This document shows, piece after piece, positions 1 to 8,244 of a stretch of DNA of 64,000 nucleotides (position 1 is the stretch's first letter; the number at the start of each line of letters is the position of its first letter). The stretch comes from JANMDR01 sp031376425. Its GTDB lineage: Bacteria > Pseudomonadota > Gammaproteobacteria > Burkholderiales > Usitatibacteraceae. The notes below the pieces were generated by a model. The model was not told the origin of the DNA and did no database searches. It saw only the letters and a program-made list of their open reading frames with translations. Location of the stretch: positions 1 through 64,000 of the forward strand of contig JANMDR010000060.1 of NCBI GenBank assembly GCA_031376425.1, written 5' to 3'. The position numbers were made by a program, and so were the translations under genes.

Positions 1-220
1 ATTCGACCGTGATGCTGCGTGTCTTGTCTACCTGGGTATTGGGTGCCCGCGGAGAGGTGGCGCCGGGAATTTGCTTGTCCCCCAGTGCCAACACATTGAT
101 GCCGGTGGCCTCACAAATCGCCAAGTAAATAGGCACCAAGGCATAGCCAAAACCGAACATGCCCAGCACGATAACGGCCAGTTTGCCCAGCATGACGAAG
201 TTAGCCCGTTGCAAGCGCAT
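1..220 (-). CDS. ctaG: Cytochrome c oxidase assembly protein CtaG/Cox11, 5' part only
   Basis: Copper chaperone that delivers Cu to the CuB site of oxidase subunit I, anchored in the inner membrane and facing the periplasm. The visible N-terminal ~73 residues show a short basic start, one membrane segment (about residues 11-30, containing GKLAVIVLGMFGFGYALVP) and the family's IYLAICEATGI segment just after it. The copper-binding CxC region lies beyond the window. The ATG at 218-220 is the only good start, since an in-frame TGA (the stop of the preceding small gene) lies upstream and no clear Shine-Dalgarno is seen. It follows ctaD and the 36-aa peptide on the same strand, the usual betaproteobacterial order. 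Family assignment is firm; the gene is cut by the window edge. Confidence 0.88.
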   Translation of the reverse strand, partial: MRLQRANFVMLGKLAVIVLGMFGFGYALVPIYLAICEATGINVLALGDKQIPGATSPRAPNTQVDKTRSITVE

Positions 221-268
221 GGCAATTTGTGAGAGGAAGTGGCATACCTGAAAACCCCCGAAGGGCTT

Positions 269-379
269 TCAGTGCCGCCCCAACATCATCTTGGCCATAA
301 AGCCGATAAAAAATGCCAAGGCCACAGACGCCAGTATCCAGGCCAGGCGGCGGTTGTTTTTTTGCTGTTCTGGGGTCAT
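269..379 (-). CDS. Cytochrome oxidase small assembly protein (36 aa)
   Basis: A 36-residue single-span membrane peptide starting MTPEQQKNNRRLAWILASVA and ending MAKMMLGRH. It has a polar, basic head followed by one hydrophobic helix (about residues 13-30). It starts 21 bp downstream of the ctaD stop, and its TGA is in the same frame as the following cox11. From memory, betaproteobacterial cox operons carry a peptide of this size and pattern at this position, annotated as a small oxidase assembly protein. The role in oxidase biogenesis is inferred from position and family. It is too short for default gene-calling thresholds. Confidence 0.75.
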   Translation of the reverse strand: MTPEQQKNNRRLAWILASVALAFFIGFMAKMMLGRH

Positions 380-400
380 GGCTGCAGTCACATTCAAGGA

Positions 401-2053
401 TCAGGCCAGCACGCGGGTGGCGGTGCTGTCTAGTTTGGGTGGTGTCTCAAAAGTGTGGAAGGGCGCAGGAGAGGGCACCTGCCACTCCAAGCCTTCAGCG
501 CCAACACCGCCTTCATCACACCAAGGATTTTGCGCCGCTTTAGCGCCTTTGCCGCGCATAGTCGGCACCACTACAAACACAAAGAAATAGACCTGTGCGA
601 AGCCAAAGAAGAATGCCCCAACGCTGGCAATGGCATTGAAATCAGCAAACTGCATGGGGTAGTCAGCATAGCGGCGCGGCATACCGGCCAAGCCTAAAAA
701 GTGCATCGGGAAGAAGGTGACATTAAAGGAAATCAGTGACCACCAAAAATGAATCTTGCCGCGCGTTTCGTTGTACATCACGCCGGACCATTTTGGCGAC
801 CAGTAGTAGTAGCCAGCAAACAGCGCGTAGAGTGAACCGGCCACTAGGACATAGTGGAAATTAGCCACCACGTAGTAGGTGTCTTGCAGCTGCGTATCAA
901 TCGGTGCTACCGACAAAATCACGCCGGTTAAGCCGCCGATGGTGAACACAAAGATAAAGCCAACCGCAAACAGCATCGGGGTTTCAAAGGTCATAGACCC
1001 TCTCCACATGGTGGCAATCCAGTTAAACACTTTTACACCTGTTGGCACCGCAATCAACATGGTGGCATACATAAAAAATAGCTGGCCTGCGGATGGCATG
1101 CCCACCGTAAACATATGGTGACCCCAAACAATAAACGAGAGCAAGGCGATGGATGCCGTGGCATAAACCATCGATGCATAACCAAACAAAGGCTTACGCG
1201 CGAAGGTAGGAATAATTTGCGACATGATACCGAAGGCTGGCAGGATCAAAATATATACTTCTGGATGACCGAAGAACCAGAAAATATGCATAAACATCGT
1301 TGGGTCACCACCACCAGCGGCATTAAAAAAACTTGTACCAAAATGACGATCAGTGAGCAACATGGTGATAGCACCTGCCAGAACTGGCATAACCGCAATC
1401 ATCAAATACGCGGTAATGAGCCATGTCCATGTGAACATCGGCATGCGCATTAAGGTCATGCCGGGGGCGCGCATATTCAGAATTGTGGTGATGATGTTAA
1501 TGGAGCCCATGATCGAAGATGCACCCAAAATATGCAGTGCAAAAATCGTCATATCAGTAGAAATACCGCCTTGAATTACGAGCGGTGGATATAAGGTCCA
1601 ACCCGAACCGGCAGCGCCACCGGGCACAAAGAAGGAAGCAAATAACAAAATTGCCGCTGGAATCATTAACCAGAAGCTCCAGTTATTCATGCGCGGGAAG
1701 GCCATATCGGCCGCACCAATTTGCAGCGGAATGAGCCAGTTTGCAAAGCCCACAAACGCCGGCATTACAGCACCGAAAATCATCACAATAGCGTGTACTG
1801 TTGTAAGCGAATTAAATACCTCTGGCTGCACAATTTGCAAACCAGGCTGGAACAATTCGGCGCGAATTAGCAGCGCCATTGCGCCACCTGCGAAGAACAT
1901 AACCAGCGAAAACCACAGATACATCGTGCCGATGTCTTTATGGTTGGTAGTCGTAAAATATTTGGCTAACCCAGCCGGTGCGCCATGGTGATCGTGATCA
2001 TGCGCATGATCTCCTGCGTGGGCGTGCGGATTGGCGTGTGTGCTTGATGCCAT
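401..2053 (-). CDS. ctaD: Cytochrome c oxidase subunit I (aa3 type)
   Basis: Catalytic subunit of the terminal oxidase: it reduces O2 to water and pumps protons across the inner membrane. At 550 residues it has the usual subunit I length. Recognisable motifs are TTNHKDIGT at the first helix, the TVHAIVM heme-a ligand region, the HPEVYILILP helix (CuB His and cross-linked Tyr), the WGHHMFTVG CuB histidine pair, and FHYVLVAGS with the heme ligands. The N-terminus is strikingly His/Asp rich (about residues 6-24, HANPHAHAGDHAHDHDHHG), a possible metal-binding extension. A good AGGAG lies 7 nt before the ATG. It sits in an operon with ctaC upstream and the assembly genes downstream. Confidence 0.97.
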   Translation of the reverse strand: MASSTHANPHAHAGDHAHDHDHHGAPAGLAKYFTTTNHKDIGTMYLWFSLVMFFAGGAMALLIRAELFQPGLQIVQPEVFNSLTTVHAIVMIFGAVMPAFVGFANWLIPLQIGAADMAFPRMNNWSFWLMIPAAILLFASFFVPGGAAGSGWTLYPPLVIQGGISTDMTIFALHILGASSIMGSINIITTILNMRAPGMTLMRMPMFTWTWLITAYLMIAVMPVLAGAITMLLTDRHFGTSFFNAAGGGDPTMFMHIFWFFGHPEVYILILPAFGIMSQIIPTFARKPLFGYASMVYATASIALLSFIVWGHHMFTVGMPSAGQLFFMYATMLIAVPTGVKVFNWIATMWRGSMTFETPMLFAVGFIFVFTIGGLTGVILSVAPIDTQLQDTYYVVANFHYVLVAGSLYALFAGYYYWSPKWSGVMYNETRGKIHFWWSLISFNVTFFPMHFLGLAGMPRRYADYPMQFADFNAIASVGAFFFGFAQVYFFVFVVVPTMRGKGAKAAQNPWCDEGGVGAEGLEWQVPSPAPFHTFETPPKLDSTATRVLA

Positions 2054-2102
2054 TTGAATCTCCTAAACGTTTTTAGCAATATAGCTAGAGTTCGGTAATC
2101 TC

Positions 2103-3386
2103 TTACTTTGAAGTTGCAGCTGGTGCGGCGGTAGACAGAGTAAGCTCGACGCGGCGCGCATCTTCGTCATTACTGGAGCCTGTAATTGTTTCAGGCTTCT
2201 TCATATTAATTCTACCTTCTGCAATGCCGCCTGCTTTTAAGGCTTCGCGAATCGCTTTAGCGCGATCTTTGGCGAGTTCAGCATTTTTTACAGGGTTACC
2301 GGTTTTATCGGTAAAGCCAGAAATATCTACTTTTGCGTCAGCATTCGCTTTCAAATGATCGACAGCGGCAGCGATGAGCTTATCTGCATCTGTTGGTAGA
2401 GTAACTTTACCGCTTTCAAACAAAAATTTAGCAGGGAAAGCTGCTGTAACTGCTGGCACCGGAGCGGCAGCCGCTTCCATACCTTCTTTGCTCCACTTTA
2501 CTTTTGATGATTTAGCCCAAGCTGCATACTCCGCTTCAGACTTTACATCTACCGTGATGGGCATATAGCCATGCAATTTTCCGCAAATCTGGCTGCATTG
2601 ACCTTTGAATGTACCAACGCGATCCGCTTTAAACCAGGCATCTTTAATGAAGCCAGGGATACCGTATTGGTTAATCCCTAGTTGCGGCACATACCAGCCG
2701 TGAATAACGTCATTTGAAGTAACAAGCAACTTAACGCGCTTGCCCACTGGCACCACCATTGGGTTATCTACCTCAAGCAGATAGTCGCCTTTGGGTTGCT
2801 CGGTGCGCACTTCACCGGGCTGCCCAATTTGGCTCCACGGTGTGGAAAGATTCGAGTAAAAATTAAAGCCGTCTTGAGAGTATTCATAATTCCAACCCCA
2901 TTGATACGCTGTGACTTTAATAGTCAAGTCTGGATTGGACGCGTCTTTCATATCCAAAATGGTTTTGGTAGCGGGTACGGCCATGGCAATCAAAATAATG
3001 AACGGAATCGTTGTCCATATAATTTCAATTAATGTACTTTCGTGAAAATTTACATCAGGCTTAGCACCTTTTGATTTGCGGAACTTAAAAACAGAGTAAA
3101 ACATGGCGGAAAACACCACCACGAAAATCACTGCACAGACCGTCAAAATACCAAGGTGCAAGGAATAAATTTGGCTAGCGATAGAAGTTGCGGGGGGCGC
3201 AATATTAACCTCATACCCAGCGTAAGCAGTGCTACTCAGCTGAATACCAACTAAGCCTGCCAACGCCGCAAACGGGGCGATTGCCCTCGTCAGCGAGGGG
3301 TTTTCACCCACAGGATTACTGGGGCATGAATTGGCTAAGTTAGCGTCAATTTGATTACTGTTGTTCGTCATCGTGCTGGCTTTCAT
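2103..3386 (-). CDS. ctaC: Cytochrome c oxidase subunit II with C-terminal OmpA-like domain
   Basis: Accepts electrons from cytochrome c through its CuA centre and passes them to subunit I. In order: a long N-terminal leader with a hydrophobic stretch ending STAYA; two membrane helices (about residues 75-100 and 120-140); the cupredoxin domain with the aromatic YQWGWNYEYS and the CuA signature CSQICGKLHGYM; an Ala/Pro linker; and about 105 residues of OmpA-like peptidoglycan-binding fold. The OmpA part contains LFESGKVTL, ISGFTDKTGN and DARRVELTL, which keep the Asp and Arg expected to bind peptidoglycan. At about 427 residues it is longer than a plain subunit II because of this fusion. The start is uncertain: ATG at 3386 is chosen, with a TTG at 3395 and an ATG at 3371 also in frame. 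No heme c motif is present. Confidence 0.93.
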   Translation of the reverse strand: MKASTMTNNSNQIDANLANSCPSNPVGENPSLTRAIAPFAALAGLVGIQLSSTAYAGYEVNIAPPATSIASQIYSLHLGILTVCAVIFVVVFSAMFYSVFKFRKSKGAKPDVNFHESTLIEIIWTTIPFIILIAMAVPATKTILDMKDASNPDLTIKVTAYQWGWNYEYSQDGFNFYSNLSTPWSQIGQPGEVRTEQPKGDYLLEVDNPMVVPVGKRVKLLVTSNDVIHGWYVPQLGINQYGIPGFIKDAWFKADRVGTFKGQCSQICGKLHGYMPITVDVKSEAEYAAWAKSSKVKWSKEGMEAAAAPVPAVTAAFPAKFLFESGKVTLPTDADKLIAAAVDHLKANADAKVDISGFTDKTGNPVKNAELAKDRAKAIREALKAGGIAEGRINMKKPETITGSSNDEDARRVELTLSTAAPAATSK

Positions 3387-3445
3387 TTTTACCAAAATTG
3401 ATGGTCAAAATAGCAAATAATGCTACTTTTCGACATCCCGTAAAT

Positions 3446-3934
3446 TCACTGCGTAAAATCTTCTCGATGATGCACTTTTATCATTCTTCTGAGGCTCATC
3501 GCTATATCCATTCGCTCATTATCATTGAGCAATCTTCCAACTACTGCTTCCTGACCACGGTAACGCAGCGTTAGTCCGCAACGCGAAAGACGCGTCCTGC
3601 ATTCTAATACCACCCAACGCGCATTTCCAGAAAGCGAAAATTTCTCTTTACCGTTTTGTGTTTCGAACACAAACATCGCATCTCTTACTTTAAGCGTCTC
3701 AAAATCACTATCGTGCGCTGCCACGCGGTTGAAAGCAAACCAAACCAAGCCTACTTCAAGCCCCGCAAACGGCAGCACTGGCCATGCGCCAATCAGCGTG
3801 GCGGCTATCGCTAAAAGCAAAACAGTCGTCGCCAAAATACCCACCCACAGTGCACGTCCAGTAGAGGTTAGCGATCGATTCGGTGTAACTTCGCAAAAAA
3901 AACTCTGACTATCTACCGCTACTGTGTGTCCCAT
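3446..3934 (-). CDS. DUF2244 domain inner membrane protein
   Basis: A 162-residue protein with two adjacent membrane helices (about residues 29-48 and 52-69) followed by a cytoplasmic beta-rich domain. This pattern and the spacing of conserved segments (VWFAFNRVAAHDSDFE, RWVVLECRTRLSRCGLTLRYRGQE) match the DUF2244 family. Its function is unknown. It lies 60 bp upstream of ctaC on the same strand, as it commonly does in betaproteobacteria, so a link to oxidase assembly or expression is possible but only by context. The ATG is preceded by a GGGGA purine stretch. Confidence 0.8.
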   Translation of the reverse strand: MGHTVAVDSQSFFCEVTPNRSLTSTGRALWVGILATTVLLLAIAATLIGAWPVLPFAGLEVGLVWFAFNRVAAHDSDFETLKVRDAMFVFETQNGKEKFSLSGNARWVVLECRTRLSRCGLTLRYRGQEAVVGRLLNDNERMDIAMSLRRMIKVHHREDFTQ

Positions 3935-4170
3935 ACATCCCCTGTAATCGCAAAATTAAACCACATTTTACAAAAACCGAACTCGGGTATAGGCCCAAAC
4001 ATTCAGCGGCGCAGACACTTAAACAATTACCAATCCGCGCAGTCGTAAGTTTAGCGTACAGCCCGTTCTGCCGCAAGACAGACGACCTGTCTAAGCCCTA
4101 TATTTGGGTAATTTTGAGCAGTTTCGACAAGGAAACAACGCTGCACGAAGCAATATGCGACCGCCTTGCT

Positions 4171-4383
4171 TTAGCTGGAGGTGGGCGGGCGGGGGTCATC
4201 GTCACTTAAAATGAGCGAATCATCATCAAGCGCAGGTTTTCCGGCGACCCGATATTCTTCGTTGGCCCAGGCACCTAAATCAATAAGCTTGCAGCGCTCA
4301 CTGCAAAATGGACGCCACTGATTTTTTGGCGAAAATTCAGATTTTTGACGACAATTAGGGCAAGCAACTAAGGGCGGAGACAT
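4171..4383 (-). CDS. yacG: DNA gyrase inhibitor / zinc-binding protein YacG
   Basis: A 70-residue zinc protein. YacG homologues bind GyrB and block DNA binding by gyrase. The four zinc cysteines are in the expected pattern: CPNC near residue 8, then FCSERC about 17 residues later, followed by the family's LIDLGAWANEEYRVAG segment and an acidic tail (DDDSLILSDDDP). It lies downstream of zapD and coaE on the same strand, the standard betaproteobacterial arrangement with the pilus genes. About 236 bp of noncoding DNA separate it from the DUF2244 gene. Confidence 0.92.
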   Translation of the reverse strand: MSPPLVACPNCRQKSEFSPKNQWRPFCSERCKLIDLGAWANEEYRVAGKPALDDDSLILSDDDPRPPTSS

Positions 4384-4436
4384 GGTTTGGCGAACATTCC
4401 AGCAGGGAAAATTGGATTAAGGGGCAGCGCTGAACA

Positions 4437-5213
4437 TTAAAGGTTACAGTAAACCAATTCAAACGAAACATCACTTTCAAATACCTTGCTGCGCTGCACG
4501 GTTGCAGGTTGAATAAAGCGCACATTCAATGCGTATTTATTGGCGCTAATTTCCGGAACACAGGCTAGATCAGCGCTCAAAGTCAACCTTAACATATGGG
4601 CAGCACGTTCCATCGGCATCTGCTGGAATACCCCTTGGTTGGCCACCAGCTTTGTGGATTTACCGCTTTCGCGCAACACACGCAGCACTATACGCAATGC
4701 GGCGGCCACAGGTAGTAGCGGTTGCAGCCAAACCATCAAATCGGCGCGACGGGTGGTTACTTCGCGATTTAACCAGTGATGGTAGGAAGGCAAATCAAAT
4801 TCACACACCCCCCCCGGTATGGCGCTGCGCTGCTTAATCGCCATAAGCCATTCATTTTCACGCAAATGTTGCCCCGTTTTACCTGCTACGGCAATAAGCG
4901 TACTGAATGCCGTTTCGATACTGCGTAATACCGTGCTTAGGCGCTCTTCAGAGATTGCTGGGTTATTGCGTAGCGCCTCTAAATAAGCACGTTGACGATC
5001 CAGCTCTTGCAAAAGCTCAGATTTTAAGTCGCCACGGCTCGCAACTTCAAGAATTTCAAAGATCGTCACCAAACAAACGTGATGATCTACAGGCGTTTCG
5101 CGGTCGAGAAATAGCTTTGTTCGGTCGAACAAGTCCTCCAGTCGCAGCAATGTGCGAACGCGCTCATTTAAAGGATATTCGTAGGTTAGCAAGTTTGAAC
5201 CAAAGGAACCCAT
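4437..5213 (-). CDS. zapD: Cell division protein ZapD
   Basis: A 258-residue cytoplasmic FtsZ-interacting protein that crosslinks FtsZ protofilaments at the division ring. The N-terminus contains the family's TYEYPLNERVRTLLRLEDLF helix, followed by a mostly helical domain and a C-terminal beta domain with the FELVYCNL ending; the length is normal. It lies between coaE (63 bp upstream) and yacG (53 bp downstream). The start ATG lacks a strong Shine-Dalgarno. An eight-C tract occurs inside the gene near 4808. Confidence 0.93.
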   Translation of the reverse strand: MGSFGSNLLTYEYPLNERVRTLLRLEDLFDRTKLFLDRETPVDHHVCLVTIFEILEVASRGDLKSELLQELDRQRAYLEALRNNPAISEERLSTVLRSIETAFSTLIAVAGKTGQHLRENEWLMAIKQRSAIPGGVCEFDLPSYHHWLNREVTTRRADLMVWLQPLLPVAAALRIVLRVLRESGKSTKLVANQGVFQQMPMERAAHMLRLTLSADLACVPEISANKYALNVRFIQPATVQRSKVFESDVSFELVYCNL

Positions 5214-5276
5214 CGACAGGTGGTAAGAGTGTATTTGATATTGCCGTTTTTCATCTGCGCAGATATTACCCTTAAT

Positions 5277-5900
5277 TCAATTAAGTTTCAGGTATTTTTC
5301 GTGCAACCTTAGCACTTGCTGCTTTAGCGCGGGGTTTTCACCCTCATTGCTAATAACATCATCAGCTAATTGCAACCTTAATGATCGCGGTGTTTGCGAT
5401 GCAATAATCGACAATGCGGTTTCCGCCGATAAGTTTGGTCTAGCTTTAATCCGTGCAACTTGCTGCGCAACCGAGCAATCTATCACCACTACACGGGCGT
5501 ACCGTTGTGCATAGTCACGAGACGCAAACAACAATGGGATTTCGGCAACAGCATATTGGTACCGTGCTCCTGACGCGGTGATGGACTGCGCAATCTGGCG
5601 ATCTAATTCCTGACGAATAAGGGGGTGCAATATTGCTTCAAGTTTTGCCTTTAGCCCTGCATCACTAAATACCTTTGACCGCATTTTATTGCGATCTAAC
5701 GAACCATCAGGGCAAAGAAATTCCGCACCAAATGTCTGCGCAATAAAGGGCATGGCAGCGCCATCGACTGCAGTAAGCCCGCGCGAAATAGCATCCGCAT
5801 CAACAACCGATGCGCCTAAACCCGCAAATATTTTGGCGACAAATGATTTACCAGAACCGATACCGCCAGTTAACCCGATGACCTTTGGTAAGGTAGGCAT
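5277..5900 (-). CDS. coaE: Dephospho-CoA kinase
   Basis: Catalyses the last step of coenzyme A synthesis, ATP-dependent phosphorylation of the 3'-hydroxyl of dephospho-CoA. A P-loop GLTGGIGSGKS is at the N-terminus, followed by VVDADAISR (catalytic Asp), HPLIRQELD and EIPLLFA, all characteristic of CoaE. The length of about 207 residues is typical. The ATG at 5898-5900 is preferred; an in-frame TTG 12 bases upstream would add MLHK. It lies directly downstream of pilD. Confidence 0.94.
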   Translation of the reverse strand: MPTLPKVIGLTGGIGSGKSFVAKIFAGLGASVVDADAISRGLTAVDGAAMPFIAQTFGAEFLCPDGSLDRNKMRSKVFSDAGLKAKLEAILHPLIRQELDRQIAQSITASGARYQYAVAEIPLLFASRDYAQRYARVVVIDCSVAQQVARIKARPNLSAETALSIIASQTPRSLRLQLADDVISNEGENPALKQQVLRLHEKYLKLN

Positions 5901-5939
5901 TTTATGCAACAAGCCGTTTCATAGAAAAGCCCGTAACCA

Positions 5940-6908
5940 TTAACGCCCTAAATACCACGCATTTAGTTGGGGTCCCCATATTAAGGCAATGAAACCAGCC
6001 GCCGCCAAGTAAGGACCAAATGGGATTTTGGCACCCTTGTCTTTGCCTCTCACCACTATCCCGATGATACCAACAACAGATCCCGCCACCGCCGATAGGA
6101 GAATTACCACTGGCCACATTTGAAAACCAAGCCAAGCACAAATGGCCGCAAGCAATTTGAAATCGCCATACCCCATTCCTTCTTTACCAGTGATGAATTT
6201 AAAAGCCCAGAACACCAGCCATAGCACCATATAACCCAGCGCAGCGCCTAAAACCGCTGACTGTATATCGGTAAAAACGCCAAACGCATTGAGCAGCAAA
6301 CCCAACCACATGAGGGGCAAGGTAATATCGTCTGGCAATAAGGTGGTATCGGCATCGATAAAGGTTAGCGCAATTAAGGCCCAAAGGAATACAAACGCGC
6401 AGGCAGCAGCAAATGTTGGCCCAAAATGCCATGCGACAAATCCGGTAAGCGCTCCTGTTAACGCTTCAACTAGCGGATAGCGAATGCTGATCGGGGCTTT
6501 ACAGCCGCGACACTTACCGCCTAAAAAAATATAGGACACCACAGGGATGTTTTCTAAAGCCGTAATTTTATGCCCACAGTGCGGACACGCTGAACGCGGA
6601 ACGACTAGATTATACTTTTGAGGGCTTGCTTGAGGAATGGCTTCGGGCTGCGTGGCATCAACTACACCTACAGTTTCAAGCGCAACCACAGTTTCTATTT
6701 TTGGCTGCGATGCCTCGGTAGTATTTGCTGAAGCTTCCGACTGCAAACTGGCTAAAAACTCCTCGCATTGCGACTTCCAATCCCTCTCCATCATAATTGG
6801 CAGGCGGTGAATGACTACGTTAAGGAAGCTCCCAACCAATAAACCTAACATCGTCATGCACGTTAAATAAAACCAAGACACTGCCTTAAATACTTCAAAC
6901 AAATCCAT
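5940..6908 (-). CDS. pilD: Type IV prepilin peptidase / N-methyltransferase
   Basis: Inner membrane aspartic protease that cleaves type IV prepilin leaders and N-methylates the new first residue. It has an N-terminal helix with GSFLNVVIHRLP and a zinc-type cysteine quartet (CPHCGH and CRGC). The two catalytic Asp motifs are the first Asp in FIDADTTLLPDD and the Asp of GMGYGDFKLLA, and several membrane helices follow. The cytoplasmic loop between HRLP and the first Cys pair carries a long Ala/Thr/Glu-rich stretch (about residues 52-92), longer than in the enzymes I know. It forms pilB-pilC-pilD with its upstream neighbours. Length is 322 residues. Confidence 0.95.
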   Translation of the reverse strand: MDLFEVFKAVSWFYLTCMTMLGLLVGSFLNVVIHRLPIMMERDWKSQCEEFLASLQSEASANTTEASQPKIETVVALETVGVVDATQPEAIPQASPQKYNLVVPRSACPHCGHKITALENIPVVSYIFLGGKCRGCKAPISIRYPLVEALTGALTGFVAWHFGPTFAAACAFVFLWALIALTFIDADTTLLPDDITLPLMWLGLLLNAFGVFTDIQSAVLGAALGYMVLWLVFWAFKFITGKEGMGYGDFKLLAAICAWLGFQMWPVVILLSAVAGSVVGIIGIVVRGKDKGAKIPFGPYLAAAGFIALIWGPQLNAWYLGR

Positions 6909-6951
6909 GCAAACTTAACTTTCTGCAGAGGGTGAAAATAAACGCTTCAAT

Positions 6952-8187
6952 TTAAACGGCTGCGCCCAATTTAAAGATTGGTAGATACATGGCGATAACC
7001 AAACCACCAATAACTACGCCCAATACCGCCATAATCATTGGCTCCATCAAACTGGCCATAGCATCCACGGCATCATCAACTTCGCGTTCGAAAAAGTCTG
7101 CTACTTTGGAGAGCATTCCATCTAGGGCACCAGATTCTTCGCCAATCGCGACCATCTGCAACACCATATTAGGGAAAATATTCACATTTTGCATCGCCAC
7201 GGTAAGACTAGAACCTGTGGTAACGTCGGCTTGAATTTTTTTAGTGGCATTGTAGTACACCCGATTGCCAGCAGCGCCCGCAACCGAATCAAGCGCTTCA
7301 ACGAGCGGCACACCGGCGGCAAACATAGTTGCTAAGGTTCTAGCCCAGCGCGCGATGGTGGCCTTACGCACCATATCGCCAAAAACCGGTGCTTTAAGCA
7401 TAAAGCGATCACGCATAAATTGCAATTTTTCACTGCGTCGCAGGCTATTCATAGCAAACCAACCGGCACCAAACATGCCGCCAAAAATTGCCCACCACCA
7501 CTTCACAAAAATGTCTGATATCGCCATGACGATAAGCGTTGGCGCTGGCAAATCCGCGCCGAACGATGTAAACACTTCTTTAAACGCTGGGATCACAAAA
7601 ATCATAATGACCGCAGTGATAACGAAGGCTACAACCAAAATGGAGATCGGATAGAACAATGCTTTTTTGATTTTGCCCTTAATGGCGAGAATTTTTTCTT
7701 TATAAGTCGCCAATCTATCTAGTAGGGTATCGAGAATACCCGCCTGTTCGCCTGCCGCAACTAAATTGCAAAATAGACTATCAAAATAAAGTGGGTACTT
7801 ACGGAACGCCTGCGCCAGGCTGGAACCAGTCTCAACTTCAGTTTTAATATCGATAAGTAATTTGGTTACCGAAGGATTACTATGACCTTTGGCGACAATA
7901 TCGAAAGCCTGTAGCAATGGGACGCCTGATTTCATCATGGTCGCCAACTGCCGTGAGAAAAAAGTAATATCCTGATCCGTAATTTTTTTACCACCGCGAC
8001 CCGACACTTTTTTAGCACGGGGTTGCGATATGTTTTGTCGGCGTAAGGTCGCGATGACGATATTCTCGCCAGACGCTCGCATTTCGCCCTTTACAATCTT
8101 GCCACTTTTATCTTTACCTTCCCAGCTATAGGTATAAATCTTTACGTCTTTGCCATCATTTTTTGGTTTACTTGCGGCGGTGGCCAT
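6952..8187 (-). CDS. pilC: Type IV pilus inner membrane platform protein PilC
   Basis: Polytopic platform protein of the type IV pilus machine that couples the PilB/PilT motors to pilin addition and removal. Its 411 residues hold two T2SS-F domains, each with a cytoplasmic helical bundle and the family's repeated pattern (first FFSRQLATMMKSGVPLLQAF, second WARTLATMFAAGVPLVEAL), plus about three membrane helices and a C-terminal IAMYLPIFKLG motif. It lies 57 bp after pilB. Identification is unambiguous. Confidence 0.96.
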   Translation of the reverse strand: MATAASKPKNDGKDVKIYTYSWEGKDKSGKIVKGEMRASGENIVIATLRRQNISQPRAKKVSGRGGKKITDQDITFFSRQLATMMKSGVPLLQAFDIVAKGHSNPSVTKLLIDIKTEVETGSSLAQAFRKYPLYFDSLFCNLVAAGEQAGILDTLLDRLATYKEKILAIKGKIKKALFYPISILVVAFVITAVIMIFVIPAFKEVFTSFGADLPAPTLIVMAISDIFVKWWWAIFGGMFGAGWFAMNSLRRSEKLQFMRDRFMLKAPVFGDMVRKATIARWARTLATMFAAGVPLVEALDSVAGAAGNRVYYNATKKIQADVTTGSSLTVAMQNVNIFPNMVLQMVAIGEESGALDGMLSKVADFFEREVDDAVDAMASLMEPMIMAVLGVVIGGLVIAMYLPIFKLGAAV

Positions 8188-8244
8188 ATCTGGCTCCTTT
8201 ACGGATGATTTAACATGAATTTCTATTTAACTTATTCGTTCGTC

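Noticed and set aside
4805..4815. C8 run in zapD as a phase-variation site
   Set aside because: zapD is a housekeeping division gene, the run is shorter than the C10 tract, and similar runs occur by chance elsewhere in the window.
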